A stretch of 64,000 bases of DNA, from NCBI GenBank assembly GCA_963693305.1, contig OY855913.1, positions 11,603,201-11,667,200 on the forward strand. The letters run 5' to 3'. The notes beneath the pieces were generated by a model. That model was not told where the DNA came from. It searched no databases and saw nothing but the letters and a program-made list of their open reading frames with translations. This document shows, piece by piece, positions 32,287-43,376 of the stretch. This DNA is from Meandrina meandrites. Its lineage: Eukaryota; Cnidaria; Anthozoa; Scleractinia; Meandrinidae. The translations under genes and the position numbers were made by a program. Numbering within the stretch: the stretch's first letter is position 1; every line of letters starts with the position of its first letter.

Positions 32287-34097
32287 ATGATTGTGCAGTA
32301 CATAAAAAAATGGATTCCAGACAGTCATGAGCGCTTTTACTTCTTTGTATGGGTGTGCCTGGCGTGCTTTTTTCTTCTCATTCGAAGCGGTTTTTCCAAC
32401 CTAGATGAGAAAACGTAACGTGGATGAGAATCTGAAGATACAGAAATCGTTTATATTTGTAAACTGGAAAGAAAGTCCAAAATTACCAAAAATATTGAAT
32501 CGCACCTCTAAAAAAGGACAACTTTAATTAATAATTTAATTTTTTAAAATTTAAATTGTATACGCGGGTATAGGTACAGATGTCACGAGAGAATCTTCCG
32601 TATTTTAGTAACTGCCGTGTTCAGCATTTCAAAATTATTTCAAAAGCCAACGGTAGTTCACTTTTCAATCGACAACTAAAAGTCTCATTGTCTTAGGATA
32701 ATCCGGCCGAACCAGTGTACACATGTACAGTTATACCTTAGTTTCTCACAGCTCGTTCAGTAAGCAAACATTGCGGCAGATCGATCTTTTGAGCTTCCCC
32801 TTTATAATTAAGTATCTCCAACACGAGAATTAGTTTCCACGGAAGCTCACCAGCTGAACGTATTTTCCTTAATGAAGTTTTCTTGCTTTCTATTCAAGGG
32901 TTGCTCTTAATTAGTTAGCTGAGCAAACCAACTTTGGAAATCTTAATAAGTCTTTCATTTTTAATTTCCTATGCTTGTTTTAGCTTAATTTAAGTTCGCT
33001 ATTTCCAATTTCAAACTTGTGAATTTTAATCTAAGTTCTCGTTTTTAATTTTGTAAACTTCCTACTGTTGAAATAGTTCGCTCTTGTTATTATAATCGTT
33101 TCCTTTTTAATTGTGCTCAATAGAAAGCTTTTGTTCACATTGTAAACACCTTATTTCCAGCAAGGATATATAAGCAAGCAATATTGTAAAAGTTCTTTGA
33201 TTACATCGGAGATACATTGATGATTACATCGAAGATTATATCAGTAATCACACTGACGTTTACGTTTGTGAGTGTGTAAGAATAAACTACTGTTGGAACC
33301 AAGTTCTGTCTGATCCTTGACGGCCGTAGCAAGATCCTCGAAGTAGATCGCCGAGTACCAGGAATTTGTGACGAAATTCCGTTCCCGCAAAGCGAAGGTT
33401 GTTCTACCAAGCTAAGTTTCCCCCGTATTGCAGTGAATTTCAGAGCGTTCCCCGCTACAGTTCAGAAGTTGTCCATTTAGTCCGAAAACCTAGTGCCGAC
33501 CGAAAAAATCTATCGTCACACAGGTCAGTATAACCCTAATTCACAAGGACAACTGACGGAAAAGTTGGTCGTTGGTTGCATAAACGAAGTGATGTTATTA
33601 AAGGACCCTTACAGTGTGTAAAGGTTGATCCGACGAAAATTGCTGTCTGCATGAGCATTTTTCGGAAATAGCGCATTTTCTGTGTACTGCCGGAGTTATC
33701 TTAGGGTTAACATTCATAGTCAAGCCATATTACCAAGGTGCTCGTATGGCGGGTCTCACATTATCTTAATAATTTGTAAGAGTGACTGCCTATTTAATTT
33801 TCATAACTGCAAATATAAAGGCACCTAAACCTTTCAAATATCAGAGAATTATTATTGCTGTTATTAACTTTTAAGTATCGTTGTTGAACTGGCATTTCAA
33901 GTTTAACATGTTTATAACCGACTGTTATAATTAACCTTCGGTGTCTAACATAAATGTAAAAATGCCCATCCAACATTACATTGTAATAATAACTCACATA
34001 CGGCCTGCAATTTTTTTCGTGACGCTCGAACTGACGCACGCATCACGTTATTTTATGGCACACTGAGTTCTCACGCAACACGCATGATTTGTTGAAG
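32287..34097. other. Spacer with a possible solo LTR near 32.7-33.5 kb
   Basis: No gene is seen. Around 33165-33420, a TATATAAGC box is followed about 110 bp later by AATAAACTACTG and then GC-richer sequence, an arrangement like the U3/R/U5 of an LTR. No second LTR, primer-binding site or gag-pol was found, so this is only a possibility. Confidence 0.3.
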
Positions 34098-34342
34098 GTT
34101 GCAAAACGAGGAAACATGTTTCCAGAAACACTCGTAGCGCGCGCATGTTTCCCCAATGTTAGTTTTGCCAGACGGGAAACATTGTTTGCAGCATCAATAT
34201 TGTTTCCAAGAAGCAAAATTTGCTTCTGCTACACGGCAGAAACATTTCGTGTTTCCGCGCGGCTGGAAACATGGCAAAACGATGAAACAATCACGGAAAC
34301 ATATTTCTGGAAACGTGTTTCCTCGTTTTGCCAGGCCTTTAG
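34098..34342. mobile_element. MITE with GGAAACATGTTTCC-rich ends
   Basis: GCAAAACGAGGAAACATGTT at 34101 pairs with CGTGTTTCCTCGTTTTGCC ending at 34341. Internal GGAAACA/TGTTTCC motifs recur many times, so the element could fold extensively. It has no coding potential. Confidence 0.6.
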
Positions 34343-35330
34343 CACTGTCACACGTTATTTCGTTGTCGACCAATTTATACACTCCCTGAGTTTTCGTCAG
34401 GCATCTAATTTTGAAACGTTTTTTTCAAGCCATTGTTTTTTTTTGTTTTGTAGACTCGGAAATTTCAGATATCTCATTTGATATCGCTCTCTTGAGCAGG
34501 CCGTACTATTCTAAGTGTTAATTTTTCGCATAAATTGAATAAATTTGTTGCAGAAGAAAGACAAAATACATTTCGTGCAAGCAAGAGTTGCCAAATGCAA
34601 AAACATGTTCGTGTTGAAGGGTAGGCTCGATTTCCGCCGTCCTCCGGCCTCCCCACGCACGAACAGCGGCTGGTAATCGAGCCTAGTTGAAGGGCGGATT
34701 AGCTAGATTGACAGGTGTCTTGTACTGCTTGGTCCAGTGACCTGCAGAGCACCAGAGACTAATGAAAATTGAAGAAGCTGCGTTCAGTGAAAAACTGTTC
34801 ACTAATTTATAAGAATACGGTGAACGGTTGTGTGTTCCCTTCTAGTATTGCACCGTCAGTGAAATATTCTGGAGCGTGCATGCGAGATTTGAGCATTCGC
34901 CCGCGGAGATCTGGGGACAATCACAGTCGTCTCACAGTCTCACAGTGCTCTGATCATTTCCCGATCATATGAACACGCGACTTATCGGGTTTCCCGGACA
35001 AAGCTCGCACATACAGAAAATATAATAATGCGGCCTTTTTTGGATCAACAAACACATTTATAATATCTAGGTCAGCAGGAGAGCGGAAAATCACTGGATG
35101 AATTGACAAAGTTCAAGTACCACGTGCTCCAATGCGTTAACTCCTTCCTACCACTTGAAGAATAATTAATATTGTTATGCTTTTTAAAATAACAATAACG
35201 CTTATTATTAGACGCTGCTTTGTTAAATATCTTAATATATTCGGCCAGCGTCGCTTACGTAAGAGGCTGTTTTGCCCATCTCAAGCGCAGTAATCTTTTG
35301 CAGTCTCGGCGATAATACCTGCGTTCCACA
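34343..35330. other. Spacer and promoter region upstream of carbonic anhydrase
   Basis: Non-coding. A short inverted pair, GGCTCGATT at 34622 and AATCGAGCC at 34675, encloses about 45 bp. The final 100 bp before the ATG at 35331 should include the 5' UTR. Confidence 0.4.
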
Positions 35331-38300
35331 ATGGCTCCTTGGGGATATAGCAAAGACAACGGTAAGCTTATACATCAGTGATATTGATATTTTTTGTTTT
35401 GCGCTTACTGAAAACGAAACCTTTAAACACTTCCATACATTGTAGTGGTACATTTCAAAGCTTCAACTGATTATTACTGCCTGGAATTCTTTTTAGATAC
35501 ATTAGCATAGTTAAAAGATGCTTTGAATCTCTCGTCTGCAGGTCCAGCAACCTGGCATAAAGAATGTCCAATTGCCAACACCGGCGAGCGGCAATCGCCA
35601 ATCGATTTGAAACCCGGTGCTGCTAAGTACGACTCAAATCTTAAACCAGTGGTCGTGTCATATCCTGCATTTTCCTACGCTAAGTTTTTCAACAACGGCC
35701 ATTCCGTGCAATTTCAACCAGCCCCTGGTAGTTTATCTGCAGGTAACAATAAACATGTGTTGTTGGTTTGTATAGAACATTGGTGGGATACCGTATTTGT
35801 ACGCTAAATAACGAAATTTATGCAGAGACTAGCTCTCAAAGACTGAGGAGTCTAAAGGTATAGGAACGATGGATTATACGCACAGGGTCACGAAAAGCCT
35901 TCAAAAAGTACTCGTGCTTTTTCTCAATTAAAAACGGAAAAAATTATTTCGATACATCTGCCTGATCTGATCTGTCGCGTGTGAGAGGTTGCGTTTCAAA
36001 GACATTGGCAATAGAGACGTAAAGCATGACGTTTACGGCAAACGGCAAACGGCAAAAATCGAACTTTTGGTGTCTGATTTTAGCCGTTTGTACAGTTTAG
36101 GGGAATTGTTTGCATTTATTGTGATTAAGTATTTTTGCCGTTTGCAGTTTGCCGTAAACGTCATGCTTAACCTCTCTAATTATCCTTTATACAGTTCTTT
36201 CGAAAGATATATTTTTAAATTCTTCTCTTACACTCAAGCAAAATTCTAACAAAATTCGTTCCTTACGAAGTTAGATTTCCTAACAATTTGCAAGGATTTG
36301 TAAAGCGACTAATGCTTTTAACTCCACCACCTAGCACCTTTGTCTTATATTAATGACGTGCACACACTGAAAGGTTTTGATATCTGAAGAGAGCATTGTC
36401 ACGAAAACTACCAAACAACTTATAACCTGTGGTGTTTTTTTTTCTGTAAATGAAAAAAACTTTCTCAAGCAATTAGGAAATGTGCTGTACTAAAAGCGCT
36501 TATCGGGCCGAGGCAATACAATTTACAAGTAAACACAGAAACCCTTTTATGGCAGGTGTTTTCAAAATTATTACGGACGCCGCTAATCAATTCCACTTAA
36601 GTGCTCTTCAGCCTCAATTTCCAAGACAGCAGCAGCATTTTCGTTTCCATTATATATGTAATATTGCCTAAAATACTAGTAATACAGTAAAAAGCTTGAA
36701 ATCGCTTGCATTCAGTCATGCCACGCAACATTTATTCATCCGCCCATTCGAAAATCAAATCGCGCGAAGCAATTACCTAATTTTCAACCAGCTTGGAAAC
36801 GAAGTGACAGGACTCTCTTGAATTAATTACAAATTTTTAACAAGCAGTCGAGTCTAATAAAACCAGTGCTTAATATTTTTCGCCTGAGGCAATGTTTACT
36901 GATTGGTTACTGCAGAATGTTAGTTTCGGCGTCCTACCGACGGACATAGCACGCTTCACTAAACACATGACCTTGTGAAAATATAAGGAGCACTCTTGTC
37001 TGTAGTTTGATTGTGCAAATTTGCTTTACTTATTTTAAGTTGTAAAAATAGCAAATACATGGCCTTGGAAAAATATAAGGAGCACTGTTGTCTGCAGTTT
37101 GATTGACAGGCTTTCAGCTAATTTGTGCAAATTTGCTTTAATTATTTTAAGTTGTAAAAATAGCAAATACATGACCTTGGAAAAATATAAGGAGTATTTT
37201 TGTCTGCAGTCTGATTGACAACAGTTTAGCTCCTTTGGACATAAAATTAATATATTTCTTTTAAATCATCACATACAATGTTTTGAAGTACTAACTATTT
37301 TACATTTCGGCGATATAGAACTTGCACTCTGATTGGTTGTGTGGTTATTTTACATGCGGCTATATAAACATGGTTATGACATCATAGCATTTTGTTAGGC
37401 TGAGCTTATTTATTTTATTTTACAAAAGAAACAAACTGATTGACTTTTGCTTACATAGATTGACGCAAACACTCAAGAAAAGTTGGAAGAAGCTAAAAGC
37501 TAATGTTCTTGAGCTCAACTTTTCTCATTTTAGAGGCAACTTGTTACTTCCATCTTACCACAGATGCTAGCCAATATACCCTCTCCACGCAGGCTACCTC
37601 TTATGGGGCCTGGAAGGGCGTGGTTTTTGTTGAAGCATTTCTCTTTTCAGTGTCATAGGGGGCATTTTTTTTTGGGGGGGGGGGGGTGGCGTGGAGGGAT
37701 ATTGGTGTTCTAAAATGGGTGTACGTTGGAAACTTTGAAATCACATCAGTACAAAGTCTCAATCCAGTCCTTGATAGCTTAATCACTGTTTCTCTGACAA
37801 AATTATATGATTTCAAATATCTTTGGTTCCAGAGATATCCGGAGGACCACTGACTAAGAAATACAAGTTTGCACAGTTTCATTTTCACTGGGGTGGTAAT
37901 GACTCTGAGGGCTCAGAACACAGAGTAGATGGCCAGATGTACCCAGCTGAGGTAAAACAACACAATGACAATACAGTAGCTTATCTATAAAGGGAAGAAC
38001 CTGCCTCCCTCAGGGCTATGTGTAAATGTAGTCTTATCCCTCCCTTACTGGGGCATAGGGACCCACCTTCACACCCCCACCCCCTTGATTAGGTGAGAAT
38101 TGATCATAATTTAAGGTGTGAAACATTTTTCCTAGACTTTAGGTATGATAAGCAAGTTATTTTTCTGGTAATGGATATGGGGGATAACAGATTGGCAGGT
38201 AACCAACACTTCTAAATTATAATTCAAAAGGGGGAGTCAAAGTGCAGAGATTTGTCAGTCCCAAGACTGTAATGTGCAGCTCAAGTAAAGCAAACTCAAT

Positions 38301-39673
38301 TAATTACCCGGGTAATTAAATTATTATAAATTAAAATATTTATTTATTTATTTACTTATTTATTAAGAACAGTTTTTTATTGTCACTCACATACTGATTT
38401 AGTTTGTACTTGTTGCAGTTACATTTGGTTCATTGGAATTGTGAGTCAGCCAATTATAGCAGTTTCCCAGATGCAGTTGGCTCTAATGACCCAAATGCTT
38501 TGTGTGTATTAGGATTCTTCTTAAAGGTAAGTCTTTATAATAACTTTGTTACAAATTCTTATGAAAACTAAAAGCTTAAAATTTTGTGCAGGTGAACTGC
38601 TGCTATAACAGACATCTTGTATAGGCAGACACTGTATAGGAAGTCACTAAGTCATGGTCCCAGTCACATATGAACACATGCAACACACTCTCCTGACCAG
38701 ACATTTCTCTCAGGTCCAAAGTGTTTCTGCCTGCAAGAGGTTCAAATGAATTTAAAATAGGGTATTGCTCCCTGTATGTTGGTATTCAATGATGTTGTGA
38801 TTAAATATGAATCTTGGTCCTCACAATATTATACTTCTGATTCACACAACAGGCTGACAACTACCAACATTTTCATGATTATGACCAGTGAAATTTTCTT
38901 TTGCAGGTTGGAAAAGAAAATGCAAGCCTGAAACCCATAACAGACTTGCTTCCTAAAGTGAAAACTGGGGTAACAACATTTTTTGTTCTTGCCTGATATA
39001 AAAATAGTTAAAAATCTGATCAGCCACTCAAAACATATTTTTCATTTGTAAATGTACTATATAATATTATTTTGTGCTTATGATACCATCAACTGACTGG
39101 AAGTTTTCTTTAGGGAAGCTCTGTTACATTTCCTGGCAAGTTTGATTTGGGAGCTGTTTTGCCTGAAGGTATATGCAATCATCTTATACTTCTCTTTATT
39201 ACTTAAACTTCCTTTATAATTTGTGAACTTAAATATATGTAAAATTTTTAAATGTGGATTTTTTCATCATTTCGTAGCCCTGATAAATTATTATACTTAT
39301 GATGGTTCACTGACTACTCCTCCTCTGGCGGAATGCGTCAAGTGGATTGTATTCAAGGAACCTCTTGAAGTCTCTGCAGCCCAGGTATGTTACCGGTAAA
39401 TTTGTCTAAACATAATTTAATTTTCAGATCAAGAGTATTCAGTACAGTCTATTAAACCAGTGTATTACTCATATGATTGCATGTGAATTTTGTACGTGAT
39501 TTGTATATTATACATTTTATTCATGATATTGCTGTTCACTCAGTTTATCTTCTTTCTTGCTTTAGATGGAAGCCTTCAGAGCAGTTGACGATGCAAATGG
39601 AAAGCCAATGACTGGAAATTATCGCCCACCATGTCCGCTGTATAATCGCACAGTTGCAGCTTCCTTTAAGTGA
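35331..39673 (+). CDS. Alpha carbonic anhydrase, cytosolic type
   Basis: Eight exons join in frame to 263 aa: 35331-35361, 35542-35742, 37833-37951, 38419-38526, 38907-38969, 39114-39168, 39278-39384, 39566-39673. There is no signal peptide ([15 protein letters not shown]), as in cytosolic CA2-like enzymes. Zinc ligands fall at H94 and H96 ([10 protein letters not shown]) and H119 (ELHLVHWN), coincident with human CA2 numbering. The proton-shuttle histidine is present (NNGHSV, H64), as are ERQSPIDL and SLTTPP around the active-site threonine. The enzyme interconverts CO2 and bicarbonate. In corals, cytosolic CAs supply bicarbonate for calcification and symbiont photosynthesis; that role is inferred. 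The missing secretion signal argues against a skeletal-matrix enzyme. Poly(A) signal AATAAA follows at 39679. Confidence 0.95.
36012..36179. mobile_element. 168-bp MITE in carbonic anhydrase intron 2
   Basis: AAGCATGACGTTTACGGCAA at 36022 pairs with its complement ending at 36168. Flanking TAGAGA and TCTCTA extend the imperfect TIR outward. The arms hold a (GGCAAAC) repeat. Non-coding. Confidence 0.6.
36962..37225. repeat. Tandem repeat, period about 105-110 bp, 2.5 copies
   Basis: The blocks ACATGACCTTGGAAAAATAT and AAGGAG...GTCTG...TTTGATTG recur at about 36965, 37058 and 37170. The first two copies include GTGCAAATTTGCTTTA and TATTTTAAGTTGTAAAAATAGCAAAT; the third is truncated. Confidence 0.7.
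37665..37700. repeat. T/G-run low-complexity sequence
   Basis: T9 followed by G14 in carbonic anhydrase intron 2, 150 bp upstream of exon 3. It may be a degenerate transposon end; no partner was identified. Confidence 0.5.
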
Positions 39674-40494
39674 ATGCAAATAAAACTTAATACCACAGCT
39701 GTGTGTGTATGTGTGTGTGTGTAAAACATTTCCTTGGTATCAATTGAAAATTATATGTAAGCAGATAATGGGAACAAATATTAGAAAATTGCTGCCGCAT
39801 TCAAAGTGCATTAATTTAGGATAGTTGTGGCTGTGAGACCACTATGTGGAACTGATGTCATTTTAGGCTTTTGTTTAGTTGACAAAAAATTAGAGTGTGT
39901 TCAAATGTGTTTTTGAGTTATTTTTTCCAAAAATAACTCTTTAGTCGGCGCAATGGACCGTGTAGTCAGTCAGTCAGTCAGTGAAGTATGTTTGTATGTC
40001 ACACCAATCAGGTTTGAGGTACTATCAAAACCAATGAAATTGCAGTTTATAAAGGGGAAGTAATCTGACACAGTTGTAAGCGAGGGATTTCATTTGAAGA
40101 TTTCAGATTTGAAGGAGGCGGAATCAGTGAGTTGTGGATTAACCCCGGATTTGAAATGCTTGCCTGCTTACAATGCACACGCCGCCAACAAAAGACCCAA
40201 CACTAAATTGTTATTCGAGCGTTCATTTAGGACAGGCTAGTTTCGCTGACCGTAGTAGAAATTGCATAAAGCATTTGCATAAAGCAGATTTGAAGAATAA
40301 TGTTCTCATTGTGATGTTAATACTGTGTTTACAAAAAGTAATAAAAATGGCAAGGAATCTTCTTCAGAGTGTGTTGTGGCCTCTTGTTTTAAGAATTTGT
40401 GACAAGGAAACTTCTTAAATTTAAATATTGCTTGAGACTCCGTGTTGCCAACTGAAGTCTGTATACGAGCCTAGGAGCTCATCAGGCTGGAGCT
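39674..40494. other. Carbonic anhydrase 3' flank
   Basis: Contains the poly(A) signal (39679-39684), a (TG)n microsatellite at 39702-39722 and a (CAGT)n run near 39966-39982. No other gene is seen. Confidence 0.5.
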
Positions 40495-40745
40495 TATCCC
40501 GGTTTCCATAGCATGAAGCGACTAGGAGTATTGCTACTCTCCCCTGGATGGGATGCTAGTCCATCGCAGGGTTACTCCCAGCAGTAAATTCGCCAGTACC
40601 CATTTATACACCTGGGTGGAGAGAGGCACTATGAGAGTAAAGTATCTTGTCCAAGAACACAATGCAGTGCCCCGGCCAGGGTTTGAGCCCGGACTGCCCG
40701 ATCCGGAGTCCACCGCACTAACCATTAGGCCACCGCACCAACTGA
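40495..40745 (+). repeat. Dispersed repeat copy (family shared with 23165-23410)
   Basis: Contains GGATGGGATGCTAGTCCATC, GGGTTACTCCCAGCA, GGGTGGAGAGAGGCACTATG, AAAGTATCTTGTCCAAGAAC and a GGGTTTGAGCCCGG block. The minus strand is open over most of it (reading ...PGSNPGRGTAL...GVTLRWTSIPSRGE), a spurious translation that recurs in cnidarian predicted proteomes. I regard it as a SINE/MITE-like repeat, not a gene. Confidence 0.65.
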
Positions 40746-40859
40746 AAACCGCAATTAATTTAATTAGTCTCTTTAGCGTCTTGCTCCAGCGATTCACTAA
40801 TTAACCGGTATGGGTATTGACTTTAAAATGGTTTTGCTTTTAAAATTAACTACGATCGA

Positions 40860-41340
40860 TAGCGGCAACAGGCTAGAATAAGAGCATGTCATTCCGTAAC
40901 AGTTTGATAACTAAAATTAATTAGTTCTTGTTCCTGTTTGTTGAATGAAAATTTACATTTATGACAAGAAAAAAATACTCCAGGTGTACTACGCTTTAAA
41001 AGCTTTCCTAAAAATATAGTTTTTGATTTGATTCATTTATTACTTTGTTTATTACTTTTCAATTAGTCAATGGAGACATGGTGTTTTTGAGAAAAGCAAA
41101 AGTATCATGTTACAAAAGTGAGATAAACGAAAGTATCATGTTACCTGCATTTAAAAAAAACAAAGGTATCATTTTACAGTGTTTGACAACAACACAAAAG
41201 TATCCTGTAACAAACAAAAGTATCGCGTTAGGGTTGTAAAAAAAGCTAGCAACAAAATAAGCTCTAACAGAATAAGCCATTTCGTAACATTTTGACAATT
41301 AAATTAGTTCTTGTTTTTTTCTAAATGATAAAAATTTGCT
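40860..41340. repeat. Degenerate repeats: AAAGTATCATGTTAC units between two direct repeats
   Basis: Variants of AAAGTATC(A/C)(T/C)(G/T)TTAC occur five times between 41095 and 41232, spaced 22-50 bp. They are flanked by a direct repeat of about 70 bp (40875-40950 and 41262-41335, sharing GAATAAG, TTCGTAACA and AATTAGTTCTTGTT). It may be one element with internal iteration. Non-coding. Confidence 0.5.
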
Positions 41341-42466
41341 ATCGAACAAAACAGTTTCGACGTAACAAATTGCACGTAAGAATTGTTCTGTCTGCAAGCA
41401 TTTTTTTCCAAAAAAATGCATCTTAGTCGTAGTAAGGGGCTATGTAGTTAGTGATGCACCATGCACAAATAGCTCAACCAGCCAAACAGGACTAACACCC
41501 AGTCTTACCCCAAGCAACCCAATCAATTGAAAAAATAACTCCTGCATGCTTAGCGTGCCTATGTTTTGTCTCAAGTCAGGGCAAGAAAAAAATTTATGTG
41601 ACTGATTCCCTTGGAGGTGAATGAATAATTTGTGAAAATAGTAAATTAAGGTATATAATTTGTATATCGATGTGGCTCAAAAAATAAAAATTAACCTTTT
41701 CTACAAACACGTATATATCAAACATGCTTGTTATCTGAGTATTAACTGAACTTGCCTGACAGCGGTTTGGATGGCAAGATGAAGCAAGGCCAGAAGGCTT
41801 AATAATTGATGTGCCTCTGTGTGCATGCTCTTCAATGCAGAAGTTAGCAGCTGCTACCCTGGCTGTTTATACTCGGTTACCAGTATTTTACTTTTATGTC
41901 CATTGATTATGCATACAATTTCCCCTGTGTTAGAGTTTTTTTTTTTGGTGTAGAGTTTGTGTGCTTGATTACGTTACTTTGCATTTGGAAACATTTAGAT
42001 GATTAAATGCATTTGTTGTCTTAAGAGGTTTTGCCTTTGCTTATAAAAAAATTGTCTTGTTAAGAAAATTCCACAACAATTGCCCAGAAAAACTATAGAG
42101 ACCACCCCATTTCTGCAGAGGATAGTACAGTATGCAAAGGGAGGTCCTGGGGGTAGATGACGATGATTAGAATGCTTGTCATAAACTTCGAATTGAACCC
42201 ATGAAGGAGAATAATCTGTCTCAAGCTTTTTTGCTCCCTAAAACATACCATTTGTGTACACCACCAACAAAGTATGGAGACTTTTTTTTATCTCTTCATG
42301 CCAGGCCTAAACAAGACCTTAAAAACATCCATACCCCTTCCACAGAAGGTTTTGTGGTTTGAATCCCGCACCCCTCTGGAAATTCCAGTTAAGCCTCATA
42401 CTTACACCCCCTCAGAATTTCCATTGACCTTCCATGGGGTGGGTGTGAATATTTTCTGGAACTGTA
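41341..42466. other. Spacer with no supported feature
   Basis: AT-rich; no domains, RNA genes or paired repeats recognised. Confidence 0.4.
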
Positions 42467-42876
42467 AATTAGCCATGTTCTAAACGAGCAGGGGACTGGG
42501 TATGGACATATTTTCTCCTTGGTACAAACATTCAATATCGATTGAATTGAAAAATGGGGCATGTCATCTGAAAGAGCATCCAAACATTAGTAGATTCACC
42601 AAATTTGACGGTTATTGGTTTAAACCCAAAGGCATGGTACACTTGGTATGGATTGGAGGGACAGGCGTCCTCCAATCCATACTAAGCTCTCTTATTTTAA
42701 AAGTGTGCCGTGCCTTTGCGTTTAAACCAATAACCATCAAATTTGGTGAATTTACTAATTTTTGGATGCTCTTTCAGATGACGTGCCCCATTTTCAATTC
42801 AATCGATATTGAATGTTCGTACCAAGAAAAAATATGTTTGTACCCAGTCCCCTGCTCGTTTAGAACATGGCCAATT
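42467..42876. mobile_element. Foldback element with arms of about 200 bp
   Basis: Arms 42467-42659 and 42670-42876 are inverted copies with scattered mismatches and a centre of about 10 bp (GACAGGCGTC). Outer ends are AGCCATGTTCTAAACGAGCA and its complement; central GGTATGGATTGGAGG pairs with CCTCCAATCCATAC. The apparent frame across it is a by-product of the palindrome. Probably a snapback MITE. Confidence 0.75.
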
Positions 42877-42920
42877 GTGGAAAAATAATTCAGTGCTCTA
42901 CAGAACAGGACATTTAAACA

Positions 42921-43075
42921 TTAATTTAGATGCAAATAAGTATGGAGGTACTGGTGAATAAATTTTCTGCAAAGTTGTCCAACCATCAGCTGAATACCCT
43001 TCCTGCTCCAACGTGGCCTGGGTGCTAAATAAAATTTATTCACCAAAGTCTACACACTTATTTACATCTAATTAA
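42921..43075. mobile_element. TTAA-flanked MITE of about 150 bp upstream of ESS2
   Basis: TTAA plus TTTAGATGCAAATAAG on the left (42921) and CTTATTTACATCTAA plus TTAA on the right (43072-43075) form inverted ends. GGTGAATAAATTTT and AAAATTTATTCACC extend the arms to 42966 and 43031. It lies about 300 bp from the ESS2 start codon. Confidence 0.6.
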
Positions 43076-43376
43076 ATAAATGTAGAGATAGAACCTATTA
43101 TTACATGACTCGTTCAACAAAACACTGAATTAACTTTTCGTGTCCTTACCGCGAATGAAAATAGAGATTCTAAAGAGGTAGTGTCTTACCGCCTTACCGA
43201 ACCGTAAGCTTGTGACGTAAGGCTTAGAGACCACTCCTTCTACCAAGAGAGGCTACCAAGTCTTGTGTTCCTCTCATCTCAACATGGCGGACGTCTAGAA
43301 CGTTGTGTTTTCGTAAGTCCTTCACCCTCTTTACTGTAGCGTAAGGAATTCCAGAAGAGTATATATCTTTCTTCTA

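Noticed and set aside
34089..34481. 130-codon frame with many Phe/Ser residues
   Set aside because: It is built from GGAAACA/TGTTTCC repeats of a MITE.
40534..40797. Minus-strand protein-like frame ...PGSNPGRGTAL...GVTLRWTSIPSRGE
   Set aside because: It is the translation of a dispersed repeat also present at 23165-23410. It is a common spurious prediction, not a gene.
42502..42888. 128-codon ORF across the foldback
   Set aside because: Its two halves are mirror images of the palindrome and have no domain.
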